From Trametopsis cervina (lineage: Eukaryota; Basidiomycota; Agaricomycetes; Polyporales; Irpicaceae), in the NCBI GenBank assembly GCA_022385755.1, contig MU278365.1:248001-312000 (forward strand): a DNA stretch of 64,000 nucleotides, read 5' to 3'. This document shows positions 1 to 10,961 of the stretch, piece after piece. Both the position numbers and the translations under genes were made by a program. Under the pieces are notes generated by a model, which saw only the letters and a program-made list of their open reading frames with translations, searched no databases and was not told the DNA's origin. Every line of letters begins with the position of its first letter. Position 1 is the first letter of the stretch.

Positions 1-2156
1 TCTCCTCCAGACGTTCTCTGGCACTGATGTCCCATTCCCTTCGCTCTTTGATTTCGGTGAAGATCCAGGGTTTGATGAGTGCGCCCCTTCCAATCATAAT
101 GCCATCCACTCCGCTGTACTCAAGCTTCTCCCAGTAGTCCTGAGATGAGTAACAATCTCCTCCTCCAAATATCTGTACGGGCGATACTGTTTGAATAGTG
201 CTGAGCATGAGTACTGCGGATGTTTAGGAGAATAACATACGGTCTTCTTCTTCTTCCCTCGTACGTACTGCCTCAACGCACTGTTTGATGTAATCCCAAT
301 CCGCAAGCTTCGAGTACCTCTGCTGCCTTGTACGACCGTGTAGCTATATCAAGATGTCATCATCTAGCAAATAAAGATGGCTTGTTCCAGCTCACAGTGA
401 GCGCAGCAGCTCCCCATTCTGGATTGAGTCGGGGCATGAGCTTGTGTGCAGTGTTCTTCCCATCCTTGACCCCAGTCCTCATCTTGACTGTGACCGGAAC
501 ATCTCCGAGAGCCTTGTTCATCCCTACAATGATCTTCCCAAGCTTATTCGCGGCATCGAGCACTGGGTAATTCATCGTCAACGAGTGGTTAAAGAGGATT
601 ATAGCTGCAGAACATACGAGCAGACCCGCTTCCTGTCTTGTAGACAAGGTCGATGGGACATCCGCAATTCACATCCACGAAGTCCAAGTTGCCTTCGCAC
701 GCTTTGCCAATAATCTCGGCAGCCGGAACCATGAGTTGAGGTTTGCTTCCTGCTATTTGCACACCGAAGATAGACTCAGATGGATGCCTGCGTATCAAGG
801 AGTATTCCTCTTTCGATCCCTGGAGGAAGGAGTTTGCGAGGCCCACTTGAGAAACGTTCAGCATCTATAGAAACTAGTAGTCGGTAGGCACAGTACTTTC
901 TCCGCAGGTGATATCCACACCATAGTCGACGCATATCCTCCGGAAAGGCTGGAACGCCAATGAGATTCAGTGAGTTTCATTGTGATGATCTTGCTTACCA
1001 AGTTTCCGACCGTGGTGAGTGGCGCGAGATCTGTAGTACGAAGATATTAGAGAAATGAGGCAGAAGCTTCTGGCACGAGCGTACAAGTCTTGCCCTTCCA
1101 ATGTAAGCGTTTCTTTTCCAAAGGTCGTAACGGAACATCTGGAGTATCACTTTCCGAAAGGTCAGGTATATGGTTTACCGGTAGCTCAGGCGCAGTAGGT
1201 GTTTCCTGCTCCGGTTCTTGTACCACTATTATATCTTTTGTCACTTGACCCTGATTACCCTGTCCATCGGCTTGGACTGCAGCGGCCTGTAGTTCCTTGA
1301 GATATGCGTCCGCAACAGGATGGGGGAACTAGAACCGGCTGGAATCAGCTTATGGTCAAAGTACGGTTGAAAATGTTGTGATCCACCTTCTTTGTCCGAA
1401 TTTCCTTCAGTATATCACCATCAACTGCGTTGAGCTCAGCTTCCGAGACAGCGGAAAGAGCCTTCCTGTTCTCGTCAACGACAAGAATCGTTTGGCCGTG
1501 TTCATCTTTTCGTGCGTGACCAGCGAGAAAACGGCACTTAAGCCCATGCCTGCAGTCTCCCGTCACTTCAAACACGGGGCAACGGATGGCCGAATTGAAG
1601 GCTGCTGCAGCATCAGACATTTCCTCATCGTCCGCTTGATGAGTAACGAATGGTGGTGCGTCGCTTAGAGCTGAGATCTGTGGAAAACGGATATCTTTCG
1701 GTTTCGCTGCGAGATATGCGTCTATATCATGGGTGTTCCGACACCTAAGATATTTACAATAAGCAATGGTGAACGAGGTGGACAACAGAGCCTATATTTA
1801 CCCATCCCCGAATTCACATATCTTACCGCTCGCAACTCGCCAGCAGAGCTCTAACTCATCTCGAACTTTCTGAAATCGGCGGCCCTTGTTTGCGCCCCGT
1901 TTATTCTTTCTCTCTTCTTTGGACCATTTCTTCTTTTGACGACCACCCGAGTCGCGACTGTCGCCTTGTTCGCCTTCCGTAGTCCTGGAGTTGATGGGAT
2001 GCGTATTCCCTTCTGCTGCATCATCATCGGGAAGAGCTGGTGCGGCAGCAGACAGCAGAAACCTACTCGGTTTTGCGCTATCAGAGTAGTGTTGCAATCT
2101 ACGTGATAAAGAACAAACTCTGCTTTAATCGGAGCGGTGCCAATGGGATAGGCCAT
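1..2156 (-). CDS. DUS3: tRNA-dihydrouridine(47) synthase DUS3, C-terminus beyond the window
   Basis: FMN-dependent enzyme reducing uridine 47 of cytoplasmic tRNAs. The start ATG at 2154-2156 begins [14 protein letters not shown], which fits the family N-terminus. A basic linker leads to two CCCH zinc fingers, the first split by an intron near 1745-1800 ([16 protein letters not shown] joined to CRNTHDI) and the second [18 protein letters not shown] at about 1600-1520. The Dus barrel follows: [17 protein letters not shown] near 900-950, [20 protein letters not shown] near 620-690, [20 protein letters not shown] near 440-510, and [15 protein letters not shown] near 75-120. The end of the protein lies left of base 1. 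One oddity is that the reading frame shifts by one between residues about 14 and 20 (2090-2130). A 41-nt intron with GT...AG ends would explain it, but a sequence error cannot be excluded. The family call is firm; the exon joins are approximate. Confidence 0.9.
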
Positions 2157-2647
2157 TTTGTCTGGTAACACGCAGGTTCAGTGTTACTCATAGTCAGGCA
2201 TTATCGACGACTTACGCTATTCTGTGCGCTTGCGTTATCTTCAAGCCCTCAAGTATGTAACCTCGAGGTCCGTTTTCGAGTCGTACTTAGAACGCTGACC
2301 CGAAAAGAGTCTCCGATGCAGACTTTATCGTAATAGAATCCGGCCCGGTTACTGTATGTACCGGAGCCCTTGTGGCGCTAATACGCCGAAGGTAACAACT
2401 CGAAAAGGTTCCCCAGGAACACTCAAGCTCGCAGACGGACATCGTGGAATACAGAATCACGTTGGTGGTCTAGATACAAAAACATACAACAAAGACATGC
2501 GCGGACGATCTACAATTTTGCTGGCGCTCGATATGATCTATGGGGAAGTGATGGGGTCTACCTTTGTTGTGGGGTTGGGATGAGAGATCACTGATTCGAC
2601 TTCCAAGTCCTCATACCTTCGACATTATGCAACGGACCAGGGTACGT
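2157..2647. other. Intergenic region between DUS3 start and desaturase stop
   Basis: About 490 bp that should hold the DUS3 promoter and the 3' end of the desaturase mRNA. Short open frames here have no recognisable motif or splice context. I see no gene, RNA or repeat. Confidence 0.5.
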
Positions 2648-4355
2648 TTAAAGGTCAGCAGCAACCTGGCGCTGGGCCTTCCCATCCTTTCCTTTGTAGA
2701 ACACGATGTCGCCGTCATCTTCGATGAAGCAGCATTCAGTGAAGGAGCGGTAGAGCGCGCGGAACGTGTTCTGGAACATAATCTATCAGCAGTCTGAATC
2801 AGTGTTGTGATGGTGGGCTTACAGTGGAATCGTAGTTGTAGTCATCCTTCAGCATTTGACGGAGAATGGGGGTGACTTGCGGCTGGTTGTCTAGTGCGAG
2901 TAGAGTTAGGTTTTGCACAACAAGAGAGAATGCACGAAACTTACAGAAAGGAATGTTGGAGAAGATGTGGTGAGCAACGTGATCATGGGAGACCTAGAAG
3001 AGGATAGCATCAGCTGCCGAGATCTTGCACATACACAGCCTTTGTCTCACGTTCAGCAGGAAGAATCGGCCCCAGAAGCCAAGGAGGGGCCTGTCCACTG
3101 TAGCAATCGTGCCCCTGAGCCAAGTCCACTCCTTCGAACGGTAGTGAGGGATCGTGGGGTCGGTGTGGTGCAAGAACGTGGACATGACAATCCAGTGGTT
3201 GGCGAGCTATCGCGAACGTAAGCGCTAACTTCTCGCCTTAGGTAAAATAATAAAAAACCTACCAAGTACGGGACGAAGTACAGGTTGAGGAAAGCCGCAG
3301 GTCCAACGGCACGACCATACACCACAAGCAGAGCAGTCATGGCGAGGAGACCGATGTCGGAGAGGAGGATACGCCAGCCTTTCTCGTTCCTGAACAGAGG
3401 CGACCACGGAGAGAAGTGCTGTCAAGAGCAGGTGAAAATCATGCACACATAAGCACCAGTTCAACCTACGTTTGTGCCGGGGGGATACATCGGCGAGCCG
3501 AGAGTGTTCCTGAAGAGATAGACTTGCCAGCCGAACAACTGCATGAAGGCAATGCGGCCAAAGTTGAAGATCGGGGTATCCTCAAAGAGCTCCCTGTAGC
3601 GCAGAGGCTGGGTCTGCTCAGCAGCAGGCAGGCCATAGTCGGAGCGCGTGCGAGGCACGTAGTTCTCCTCTCGCTCTACGGAGTTAGCAGCGTTCTTGAT
3701 ACCAGAAATCAGTATCGAGCAGCGATGGGTGTCCAATAGGACTAACGTGGTGCAACTTGTGCGTCGCGCGCCAAGCGTAGTAGGGCACAAGCAGGAACTG
3801 AAAAAGATATGTTCAGTGGGTGACTCAGCCATACTCGATCGCACTCACAGTGTGCATAACGTAGCCAAGGACGTGGTTGACCCAGTTGTAAGGCGAGAGT
3901 GTTCCGTGACCTGCTTCATGACCTATCATCCCACCACATCAATGAGCAATCGACTACGAGGACAACAAGAATATCATACTCAGGCACCACATTCCTCCGA
4001 ATGCCAAACCTTGGAAGTGCCAGTACGTAGGCCACATCAAGGCCTTCAAGACCAGCGACGGCACCTGGTAACCGAGGATAACGGGGTCGGGGTGCGTGTT
4101 TATCCAGTTGGAGAGCCAGTTGGCACCGTAGTAGAAGGCGACCGACAAGCCAACAATGCGGACGACATATTGCATCGAGATAGCAGTCGATTTCTCGAAC
4201 AGATGCTTAGGGACCGCAGCTTGCAGCTCGGAGAACTTGATCTATTGCGACATCAGCCTATGCACAGGGACGTTGTACTGTCAGACACTAACCTGTGGGG
4301 GCCTGAAGGGCCTCTGCTTGCGCAGCTCGTACTCTGGACCGTCCTTGAAGAACAT
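2648..4355 (-). CDS. FAD2: Delta-12 (oleate) fatty acid desaturase
   Basis: ER membrane di-iron desaturase that converts oleate to linoleate. All three histidine boxes are present: HEAGHGTLSPYNWVNHV (about 3850-3925), HKLHH immediately before an intron (about 3765-3780), and HDHVAHHIFSNIPF (about 2945-2990). The family stretches ENYVPRTRSDYGLP and STFLHHTDPTIPHY lie between them, and hydrophobic segments surround them. The protein ends FIEDDGDIVFYKGKDGK...VAADL with the stop at 2648-2650. I chose the ATG at 4353-4355 (MFFKDGPEYELRKQRPFRPP) because an in-frame TAA lies about 80 bp upstream; a further upstream exon is possible. There are at least seven short introns, e.g. GTTAGT...AATAG after RPFRPPQ. 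The HEAGH box reads Ala where many relatives have Cys. A delta-12 specificity is inferred from family resemblance; a bifunctional delta-12/delta-15 enzyme cannot be excluded. Confidence 0.88.
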
Positions 4356-5538
4356 ACTGGAGGAGAATGGATGAGAGAGGTCCGTGAAGGGAGCTGATGG
4401 ACGAGAAGCTGCCGAAATCTCCTCCCAAAGACCTTATATGTATGACCGGACATCAACGCTGAACACCGCGACCATCGCCTGTGATTTCGTACATGCCTTC
4501 TCGAGGGCACGCATGCCGTCTGAGTTATCAAAACCTGATATCAAAATAGAGGTCCTCTGACCGCAGTTTGACAGTTTTCTCGGGCCCCCGCGCTCAGTTT
4601 AACGTTCGCCACTATTGAGTCCACGGACGATCTTGAGATAAGACAGCTGAGATTTAACGCTGCATCTCGTTCGAAATTCCATTCATCTCGGGATGTATGG
4701 CCAAGGAGATATCTCTGGTGTATAATCGTGGGGCAAATGAAACAACTGGGCCTACTGCGCTGCATCTTTGTGGGAGAACAAATCCTTGTCTCCGGTCACG
4801 AGAGTCCGACAGACGCGATAGTGTCAGTATTTGGCGGGGTTCTTCCATAGGAGCAGTGTTCGGTAACAGCCTCGATCGAGAATATCTACCAACAACACAA
4901 GTTGACATGGTCAGTAGAACACTATTTAACATTCTGAGATTGGTTCACCTAAAGAAAGGCCCCTTATCCTTATCGGTTATAACACACACGGTACATGACA
5001 ATGACTCGAATTTGGAGGTTGAAGAGCTATTTCGAATGTGTGCTGTTGAGCGACCTTTGCGTGCCTTTCCAGCTCCTGAGAGGTCTTGACTATGGATATG
5101 CTATAGCTGTGCGGATTAGCTATTGAGACGTTCGTCGTGATTGTGACATACAGGCATCCCCCTCCCATATGGATCAATCGAATCGCGAAAGACGGGAGTA
5201 AATCCTCTGAGCGGTTTACGTATCTTCTGTGCTCAAGACGCGGCATTCGGAGTCGCGGTGGCAACCTTCCTATATTGAAGCGAAATACACCTTATGCTGC
5301 CCCCCAATGTCCGATGATTGGAGGACCTTGTCAAGTCCGCCATCTGCCATCTATGTCCAGAATCACAAGCAGACTCGAAGAAGGCACGTTGTGTCGGCGA
5401 TATCTCTAATTCTGTGAACCGGAGATCCGATGTTCTCGGGCGCTACTAAAAACATACGGTACCAGTCAGACCTCTATCCGCTCTATATCTGCATAGTGTA
5501 ATGTATGCAAAGTTGTCGACAAGACTCACCTTGACTAA
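4356..5538. other. Gene-poor region upstream of the desaturase
   Basis: About 1.2 kb. The near side should contain the desaturase promoter and 5' UTR. Frames on both strands were read, including the 130-residue frame at 4697-5089 (+). None shows a domain, amphipathic pattern or convincing splice-linked continuation. A gene made of very small exons could still be missed by eye. Confidence 0.4.
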
Positions 5539-6267
5539 CTACATACTCCATTCTTCAGGTAATAAACATGGCGCGTTGGCCGTAACGATGAACCTCACGA
5601 TTGGGGCAGAGAAGAGTGTAATCAGGCTTGACATCTTCGAGAGACTGTCATCGTTGGACGACATCCACGAAGATGACTTGTTGTCCTCGCCCCCATAGCT
5701 CCACTCGCCGGGGGACTTTCACTGGGCTCTTACTTGGACGGCATCATGGAGGCAGGACTTCTGGAATTGAGTAATTAGACGCAAGGGGTCACTCCTAGTA
5801 GACGAAATGTAAGCGAAGCAACATTGTTTGACGACTTCGTACGTACAAGAGCGCTGTAACGAATCGCTAGCAATAATTGCGATAGGACCGGATCGAACCA
5901 TTAAGATAAGACGTGATTCAGCGAGTGCTTGCATGCTGGGGACAAACGACGGCGCCAGCAGCGGGAGTTTACTCTCCACCTACCCCGAGTAAGACAGGGT
6001 CCAGAGTGACCAGATAATACCGTGAATTGCGAATAAGAAGGCAATGGGTGTCTCTACGAGCGGCTCTAGTAACTCGGGGTACCGAAGTCGAGAGATAGAG
6101 TACAGGTTTGTGGCAGTTCGAGGAGAAGGATTAGCCTGCAGCTGCGCGGCAGTTTGTAACAGGTTGTCGCTCCGTGACTGAGCGCGATAGTGACGATATG
6201 CTTCACCAGGAGGAGTCGCACAATGGCGTGGGTTGAGAGCTAGTATTCTCGAGGTTGCTGTTATCAA
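5539..6267 (-). CDS. Unrecognised candidate gene, weakly supported
   Basis: Two long open stretches (6267 to about 5981 and about 5930 to 5727) join in frame across a GTAGGT...CCCAG intron of about 48 nt. A third (about 5678 to 5542) joins in phase after a GTAAGA...AACAAG intron, and the stop codon is at 5539-5541. Together they would encode about 210 residues with one hydrophobic segment (PIAFLFAIHGIIWSLW). No domain is recognised. The main weakness is the start: the frame opens after an in-frame TAG just upstream and contains no ATG before MQALAESR, so an upstream exon would be needed. A real gene with a missed first exon and chance open frames are both possible. Confidence 0.22.
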
Positions 6268-6526
6268 CAGGAGCTATATAGTGCTTGTACATGCGCAAGG
6301 ATGCTTGTCAAGTCTGACACTGACAGCGGAAAGAGTTGGCAGAAGCATCGTCACATCACACTCATTCGAATCACGTGATCGCGCCGCGCTGCCGCAGGTG
6401 AAGCCACAGCCACCCGCCTGCAACCGCCCACTACCGTCAAATTGCTACACGACTTGACGCAGGTCAGCCTGATCTTGCTCGCTCAACAGTTCGAATAACC
6501 AGTATGCCTAAGTTGTTGTCACCTAG

Positions 6527-7902
6527 ATGCCTCCGAGACGACAGGGTAAAGGCAGGGATCCGTTGGCAGGTCTGCCGGCTGATGCGCGGCAGGTGATGCA
6601 GGTAAAGCCATGGGCCCGTGCTCACCTTTACTTGTAAAGCTGGTGCATTACCGAGCTAAGTTGAATTGATTTCATTCCAGGAATTAATGACAGGCTATAC
6701 GCCTCGTACCAATGCGCCGTCTGTTTCGGATACGGCTCGTCTGCTGGCCGATAAGTCACCTGAAGAGCTTGAGAGGATCCTGTCAGCACTGTCTGGCCTT
6801 GGTACCCCCACTGTTAACCTCGATACATTCGACTACACTAAGGTGAAGGTGAAGAGACAGTCCTTCTGGGTGATGCAGCTCTCCGCGGATGGATTTGTAG
6901 ATCCCGACAATCTATACTCGATCGAACACAGAGCTGGATATAGGTCGAACTTCCAGTTCGTGATCTGTGAGGGCGTCACTTCAAACGTTTGGGGACGATA
7001 ACACTCAAACGCCGCTCTATAGATGATGAAGCATCCAGCTTTCGCGTTGCTGAACAGTCGCCGGGGGGATTGCCGTCGTCCTCCTATCTACTCACGTTAG
7101 TAGCAGTAGACATGGCCCCTCACCGCTGTGCCGCCAACCCTTCTGAAATATATCTTACAGTGCTCTCAAGAAAGCCATAGCGTCCCCTCTTCCCCCCTCT
7201 CGCCAATCTATCCCGGAATTACTCATCATTGCTCTCAAGCTCAGCCCTCATGTCGATGCTCTCCGGCCGTTCCTGGATTCTTTACCCGCACCGTTTATGT
7301 GGCGGGTTGAAACACCGTTAGTAGATATTTTGTTATGACGATTGCACTGACCAAGGGTCACCCCAGAGAGGAAGCCGCTGAAGTCGCTGCCGGGGTTCAC
7401 GAAAAGAATGTTCAAGGCGTTGCACTCGGAATGTCCACCGCTCAGACGGAGAAGACTCTAGGCAACAAGGCTCTCGGACAGAAAAACCGCGATGAAGCAG
7501 TCAAGCACTATACTGAGGCCATCGAATGCCTTCGTGACGCCATCTCGCAGAACCCGACGAAGGAACAAGAGAAAGAAATCGAGGAGCTGTTCAGTGTGTG
7601 CTTCACAAACCGTTCGGCGGCGTGGATGATGGAAGGTAATGGTATCGATCTAAAGAAAGCTCTCGAGGACGCGGAAGAAGCGGCACAGTGGAACGGGGAT
7701 TATCATAAAGCGTAAGTGATCGGCTACCGCAGCCAGACCCCCTCTTAATTCGAGCAGGTACTATCGGCAAGCGAAATCGCACCAGTTGCTTGGGGATACA
7801 ACTCGTGCTGTCGAGGTTTTAATCGGAGCCCTGAGCCGACCAAAACTCGCCGGTGAAAAGGGTCTTAACAACTTCCTCAAGGAACTCGCTGCGTCGGAAT
7901 GA
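6527..7902 (+). CDS. Tetratricopeptide (TPR) repeat protein, 359 aa
   Basis: Six exons join without frame conflict: 6527-6601, 6681-6966, 7023-7095, 7161-7316, 7367-7711 and 7758-7902, giving 1080 nt. The C-terminal half is TPR-like (EKTLGNKALGQKNRDEAVKH, then CFTNRSAAWMMEGNG, then AYYRQAKSHQLLGDTTRAVE), typical of soluble scaffold or co-chaperone proteins. The N-terminal half (PSVSDTARLLADKSPEELER and onward) has no domain I can name. The whole layout resembles an uncharacterised agaricomycete TPR family. Exons 4 and 5 are linked by the intron 7317-7366 (GTTAGT, CTGAC branch site, CCCCAG), which restores ETPEEAAEVAAGVHEKN. Without it the locus looks like two overlapping frames. It is convergent with the ArfGAP gene. 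Function is unknown. Confidence 0.8.
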
Positions 7903-8119
7903 ACTCATAGGGTCCCAAAACCTGATCAATCTCTCAGCCCCGCTTGGATGTATCCGGTAAGAAATGCGATGTATAGTAGTGCGGATGATTGTGCTATGTG
8001 GATGGTCCAATTTGTACCTTCAGCTATCAGACTTAAATATCGCTGATCTACTGCATGAATTCGAACAGTGTATCAAAGACCGGTGTCATAGCTACAAGAC
8101 CTCAGTGTCTTTAAGCCAC

Positions 8120-10064
8120 TCATCTCCCCCACGGCTGCTGCTGAGGGGGCTGCTGCACCCAGCTCGTAAATGGATTCGAATTCGCGTTGGGATTCATGTT
8201 AGCACCTTGCATCCCGTATCCTTGCTGCATCGGGACTTGTTGGACAGGCTGTGTCTGTCCGAACGGTGAGGGCGTCCCTCCGACATACGGTTGGGGTGTG
8301 CTGGTCATGTACGGCGTTCCTACACCCATTGTCTGCATTTGACCATAGGGATTCGAGTTCTGGATGAACTGCCCTGTTTGTTGTGGGTGGAAAATCTGCT
8401 GCTGCTGTTGCTGTTGTTGTTGCTGTTGGAAAGTTTGCTGCTGATGCTGTTGCAGCTGTTGCTGCTGGAGTTGTTGTTGCTGAAGTTGTTGCTGCTGAAG
8501 TTGTTGCTGCTGTTGCTGCTGCTGCTGAAGTTGCTGCTGCTGGAGCTGTTGTTGTTGCTGCTGATAAAGCTGCTGTTGAGATGCTTGTTGGCCAAACGGC
8601 GTACCAGATCCTGCGAAAGCCGGCTGAGGCGATGGCGTGAAACTGTGCATCCCGACACCCGTCGGCATATTCCCTGCAGGCAATGGCTGAGGCGAAAAGG
8701 GGTGAGGGCTGGGTGTCAACGAATGGGAACCCATCAGAGGTGATGCCGACGGCTGAAAGGATTGTAGACCGCTTTGGAAAGAAGGAGAAGAGCTGAACGG
8801 CATTCCGGTAGGATTCGGATTCAATCCTGAACCGAGACTCATGCTGCGGCCTACGCTCCCTGGCTGATGTAGCGAGGATGCGAAGCCCTGTGCAGATAGA
8901 TGGCCATATGGATTCGAACCTGGAGGGGTGAGGAATTGGTTTGACGGTGTGCCCGGGATCGCCATCGGTTGCGAAGGAATAGAGGCTACCTGCAAAGGCA
9001 GCGTCGCGTTAATGGTTGTCGGTTGCTGCTGTTGTAGAGCTTGCATGGCTGTCCAAACTTCATTCTGTGGAGCGGGGGCTGAGGGCTGCGGCTGTGATTG
9101 TAGGGTAGGTAATACAGACTGCGATGCTGGTCTGAGTGACGTAGTTGCAGCGTTCGAGAACGTTTGTGCGGGGGCCGCTGGGGGCTGGGGGGCTGGCGCG
9201 GGGGTCGGGGTAGGAACCTTGGGTGGTAAGGGTGGAACATCTTTTGATAGCTGCCGAGGAGGCACGCTGCTAGCGGACCGCGATGGTCCAAGCAAGGCCG
9301 CAACAGCTGCAGAGCGATCCACGGATGCGGAGCTGTTCAAGGGTGGGAAGCGACCAAAGGAGGCAGATTTCGGTGCTGTGGGGTGCATATACGTCTTGAA
9401 CTCGTATTTGTCTGTTTGGGCAGGGATGATCAGCAGGTGAAGGGGGATATAAAACAGCGCTCACTTCGAATGTACTTCTCGAGCTCACTATCGCGTTCTT
9501 GGTCGATCATATTGGTCGGCGGCGGATGTCTTCTCTCGTCAGGATTGTACAACGCATTTGACTTTGTGTTTCCGTTCTGCTTCATATTCTTCAGGTGCAT
9601 GAAAAGGAGCTACCGTCAACATGATGCCTGAGTGGATTCATGATAATAGGTATGCGAACTTCGACTTGTTCCTTCGTCCATGAATCCAAGGTTATGCTCT
9701 TCCTAATAAAGGGTTAAGCACGTAATTAGAGGCCAAACATAGTAACGCACACTTTGGTAATATGTGTTCCGATCTTCCTGTGTATGCTCGCACAGTTTAC
9801 GCTGTTCAGTTGGGTATGTAAAAATAAGTCGATGGCTCAGTCTACTACTTCCCAATTACATACCAGATGAATATGCCTAGGTTGTGTGAGGCCCACCGTG
9901 GCGTTCGAGCCTTGCAATCAGCGCATACATCTCGATATCCATAGCGATGAGGACAGCGTCAGAGCGAGTAACTTCAATAGGCATTCACCATTCCCTGGTT
10001 GATTTGCCAAGTCCAAAAGGACACGTTGATTTTTCTCGGTTTGGAACTTGTTTGCACTTGACAT
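8120..10064 (-). CDS. ArfGAP (SMAP/Age2-like) with Gln/Pro-rich tail
   Basis: GTPase-activating protein for Arf GTPases, acting in vesicle traffic. The N-terminal exons start at the ATG 10062-10064 (MSSANKFQTEKNQRVLLDLA) and rebuild the ArfGAP zinc finger: CADCKARTPRWASHNLGIFI, an intron, then CVNCASIHRKIGTHITKV. The four cysteines and the arginine in CASIHRKIG (arginine finger) are present. KSITLDSWTKEQVE and NMKQNGNTKSNALYNPDERR follow, characteristic of the SMAP/Age2 group. The last exon (9388-8120) encodes about 420 residues of Pro/Ser/Gln-rich sequence with NPF-like and NPYG motifs (SNPYG, SNPF), which fits binding of endocytic EH-domain or clathrin adaptors. A polyglutamine tract is encoded at 8390-8580. 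It diverges from the PEX39-like gene across about 206 bp. The class is well supported; the exact subfamily is inferred. Confidence 0.9.
8384..8580. repeat. Imperfect CAG/CAA trinucleotide repeat (polyglutamine)
   Basis: On the minus strand this stretch is mostly CAG and CAA codons giving runs of Gln interrupted by Leu and His. On the plus strand it reads as CTG/TTG runs and yields spurious Leu- or Ala/Val-rich frames. The mixture of CAG and CAA should limit slippage, but length variation between strains is likely. Confidence 0.9.
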
Positions 10065-10270
10065 ATTAGCGATACTGAAATGAAGCTATGAAGAAAGACG
10101 AGGAGTAGAGAAACGAGCAATCCAGCCCAGTGACATATACCGGGTTATGATGAGTAAGCGGTTGAGGGTGATCACCTTTCGGGGAGATTGTTACCATGCG
10201 TCATTCAACCAAGTTTCTCATTAATCTCTTACACGACTATCGATCCACTCGACTGCGGTGTTGAATAGCT

Positions 10271-10886
10271 ATGGACACGCCGCAATCTCCTGTAGAACAG
10301 TTCCGCACTTATGCGTTTGAGACAGATCCTGCATATCAGGTTAACAGTCAATTTCCTCGTGCGCCAGACTGTATCACTTACATGCCGTTTTATCCCCAGA
10401 CGGGTTTACAGTCTATGATAGCAACAGGCGCACTAGAGGGAAAGGATAAGGAGGAAGAGACTGAGTGGCTGTTTAGTACAAAACTATTCTATTTTAATCG
10501 GTACGCCTCTGTCATATGCGCGAAGGATGAAGCTGACCATTCACAGAATCACCGGTCAATCTTTAACGGCTGACGAAGTACGACTAACACCCGATCCGGA
10601 GAGCACAGGCTCCAGCAGCGCAGACGAAGGCAACAATGTCCAGGATCCGTCAACCGCTGCTCCCAATCTGTTCCCTTCCGAGCCTCGTGCATTGTCGTTG
10701 GCGGAGCTCAAGGAACTAATCGAGCAAGGGAAAACTGATCAGATACCCAATAACCGCGTTATTCCTGATATCCTGAGTGTAAGGGTCGATCTAGGTGCCC
10801 GCCAAACTCCAACCTTACCTTTCCTACAGACTGATTCACCAAGCGAATCGAAGGCTCCAATAAGAAAGAAGCCATGGGAGACGTAA
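10271..10886 (+). CDS. PEX39: PEX39-like KPWE-motif peroxisomal import protein, 169 aa
   Basis: Three exons (10271-10339, 10400-10500, 10547-10886) give 510 nt with no frame conflict. The N-terminal part reads FRTYAFETDPAYQ joined to TGLQSMIATGALEG. The central block SLAELKELIEQGKTDQIPNN plus RVIPDIL matches the fungal family of small proteins with a short 'xELxELIxxGKxxxIPxxxxIPD' segment. The protein ends APIRKKPWET, carrying the KPWE motif near the C-terminus. In that family the [R/K]PWE motif has been linked to PEX7-dependent (PTS2) import, with a related motif in PEX13. The symbol is by motif and layout; I cannot run a profile search. It shares a short promoter region with the ArfGAP gene and converges on the F-box gene. 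Confidence 0.72.
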
Positions 10887-10961
10887 ACTGACTAGAACAG
10901 GCAACTGAACAGGAAACGTATGTGGTTCGCCTTTCTCTGAACATCTACTACTGATATCTTA

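Noticed and set aside
3696..4397. 233-codon plus-strand frame.
   Set aside because: It lies antisense to the desaturase, whose exons carry all three histidine boxes; the plus frame has no domain.
7335..7715. Separate TPR gene starting with an ATG that overlaps the stop of the upstream frame (bicistronic arrangement).
   Set aside because: A canonical 50-nt intron (7317-7366) removes both the stop and this ATG, and joins the frames into a protein with a family-like junction.
8291..8743. Plus-strand Leu-rich 150-codon frame, with an Ala/Val-rich frame beside it.
   Set aside because: These are antisense readings of the polyglutamine repeat in the ArfGAP gene; no start context or domain.
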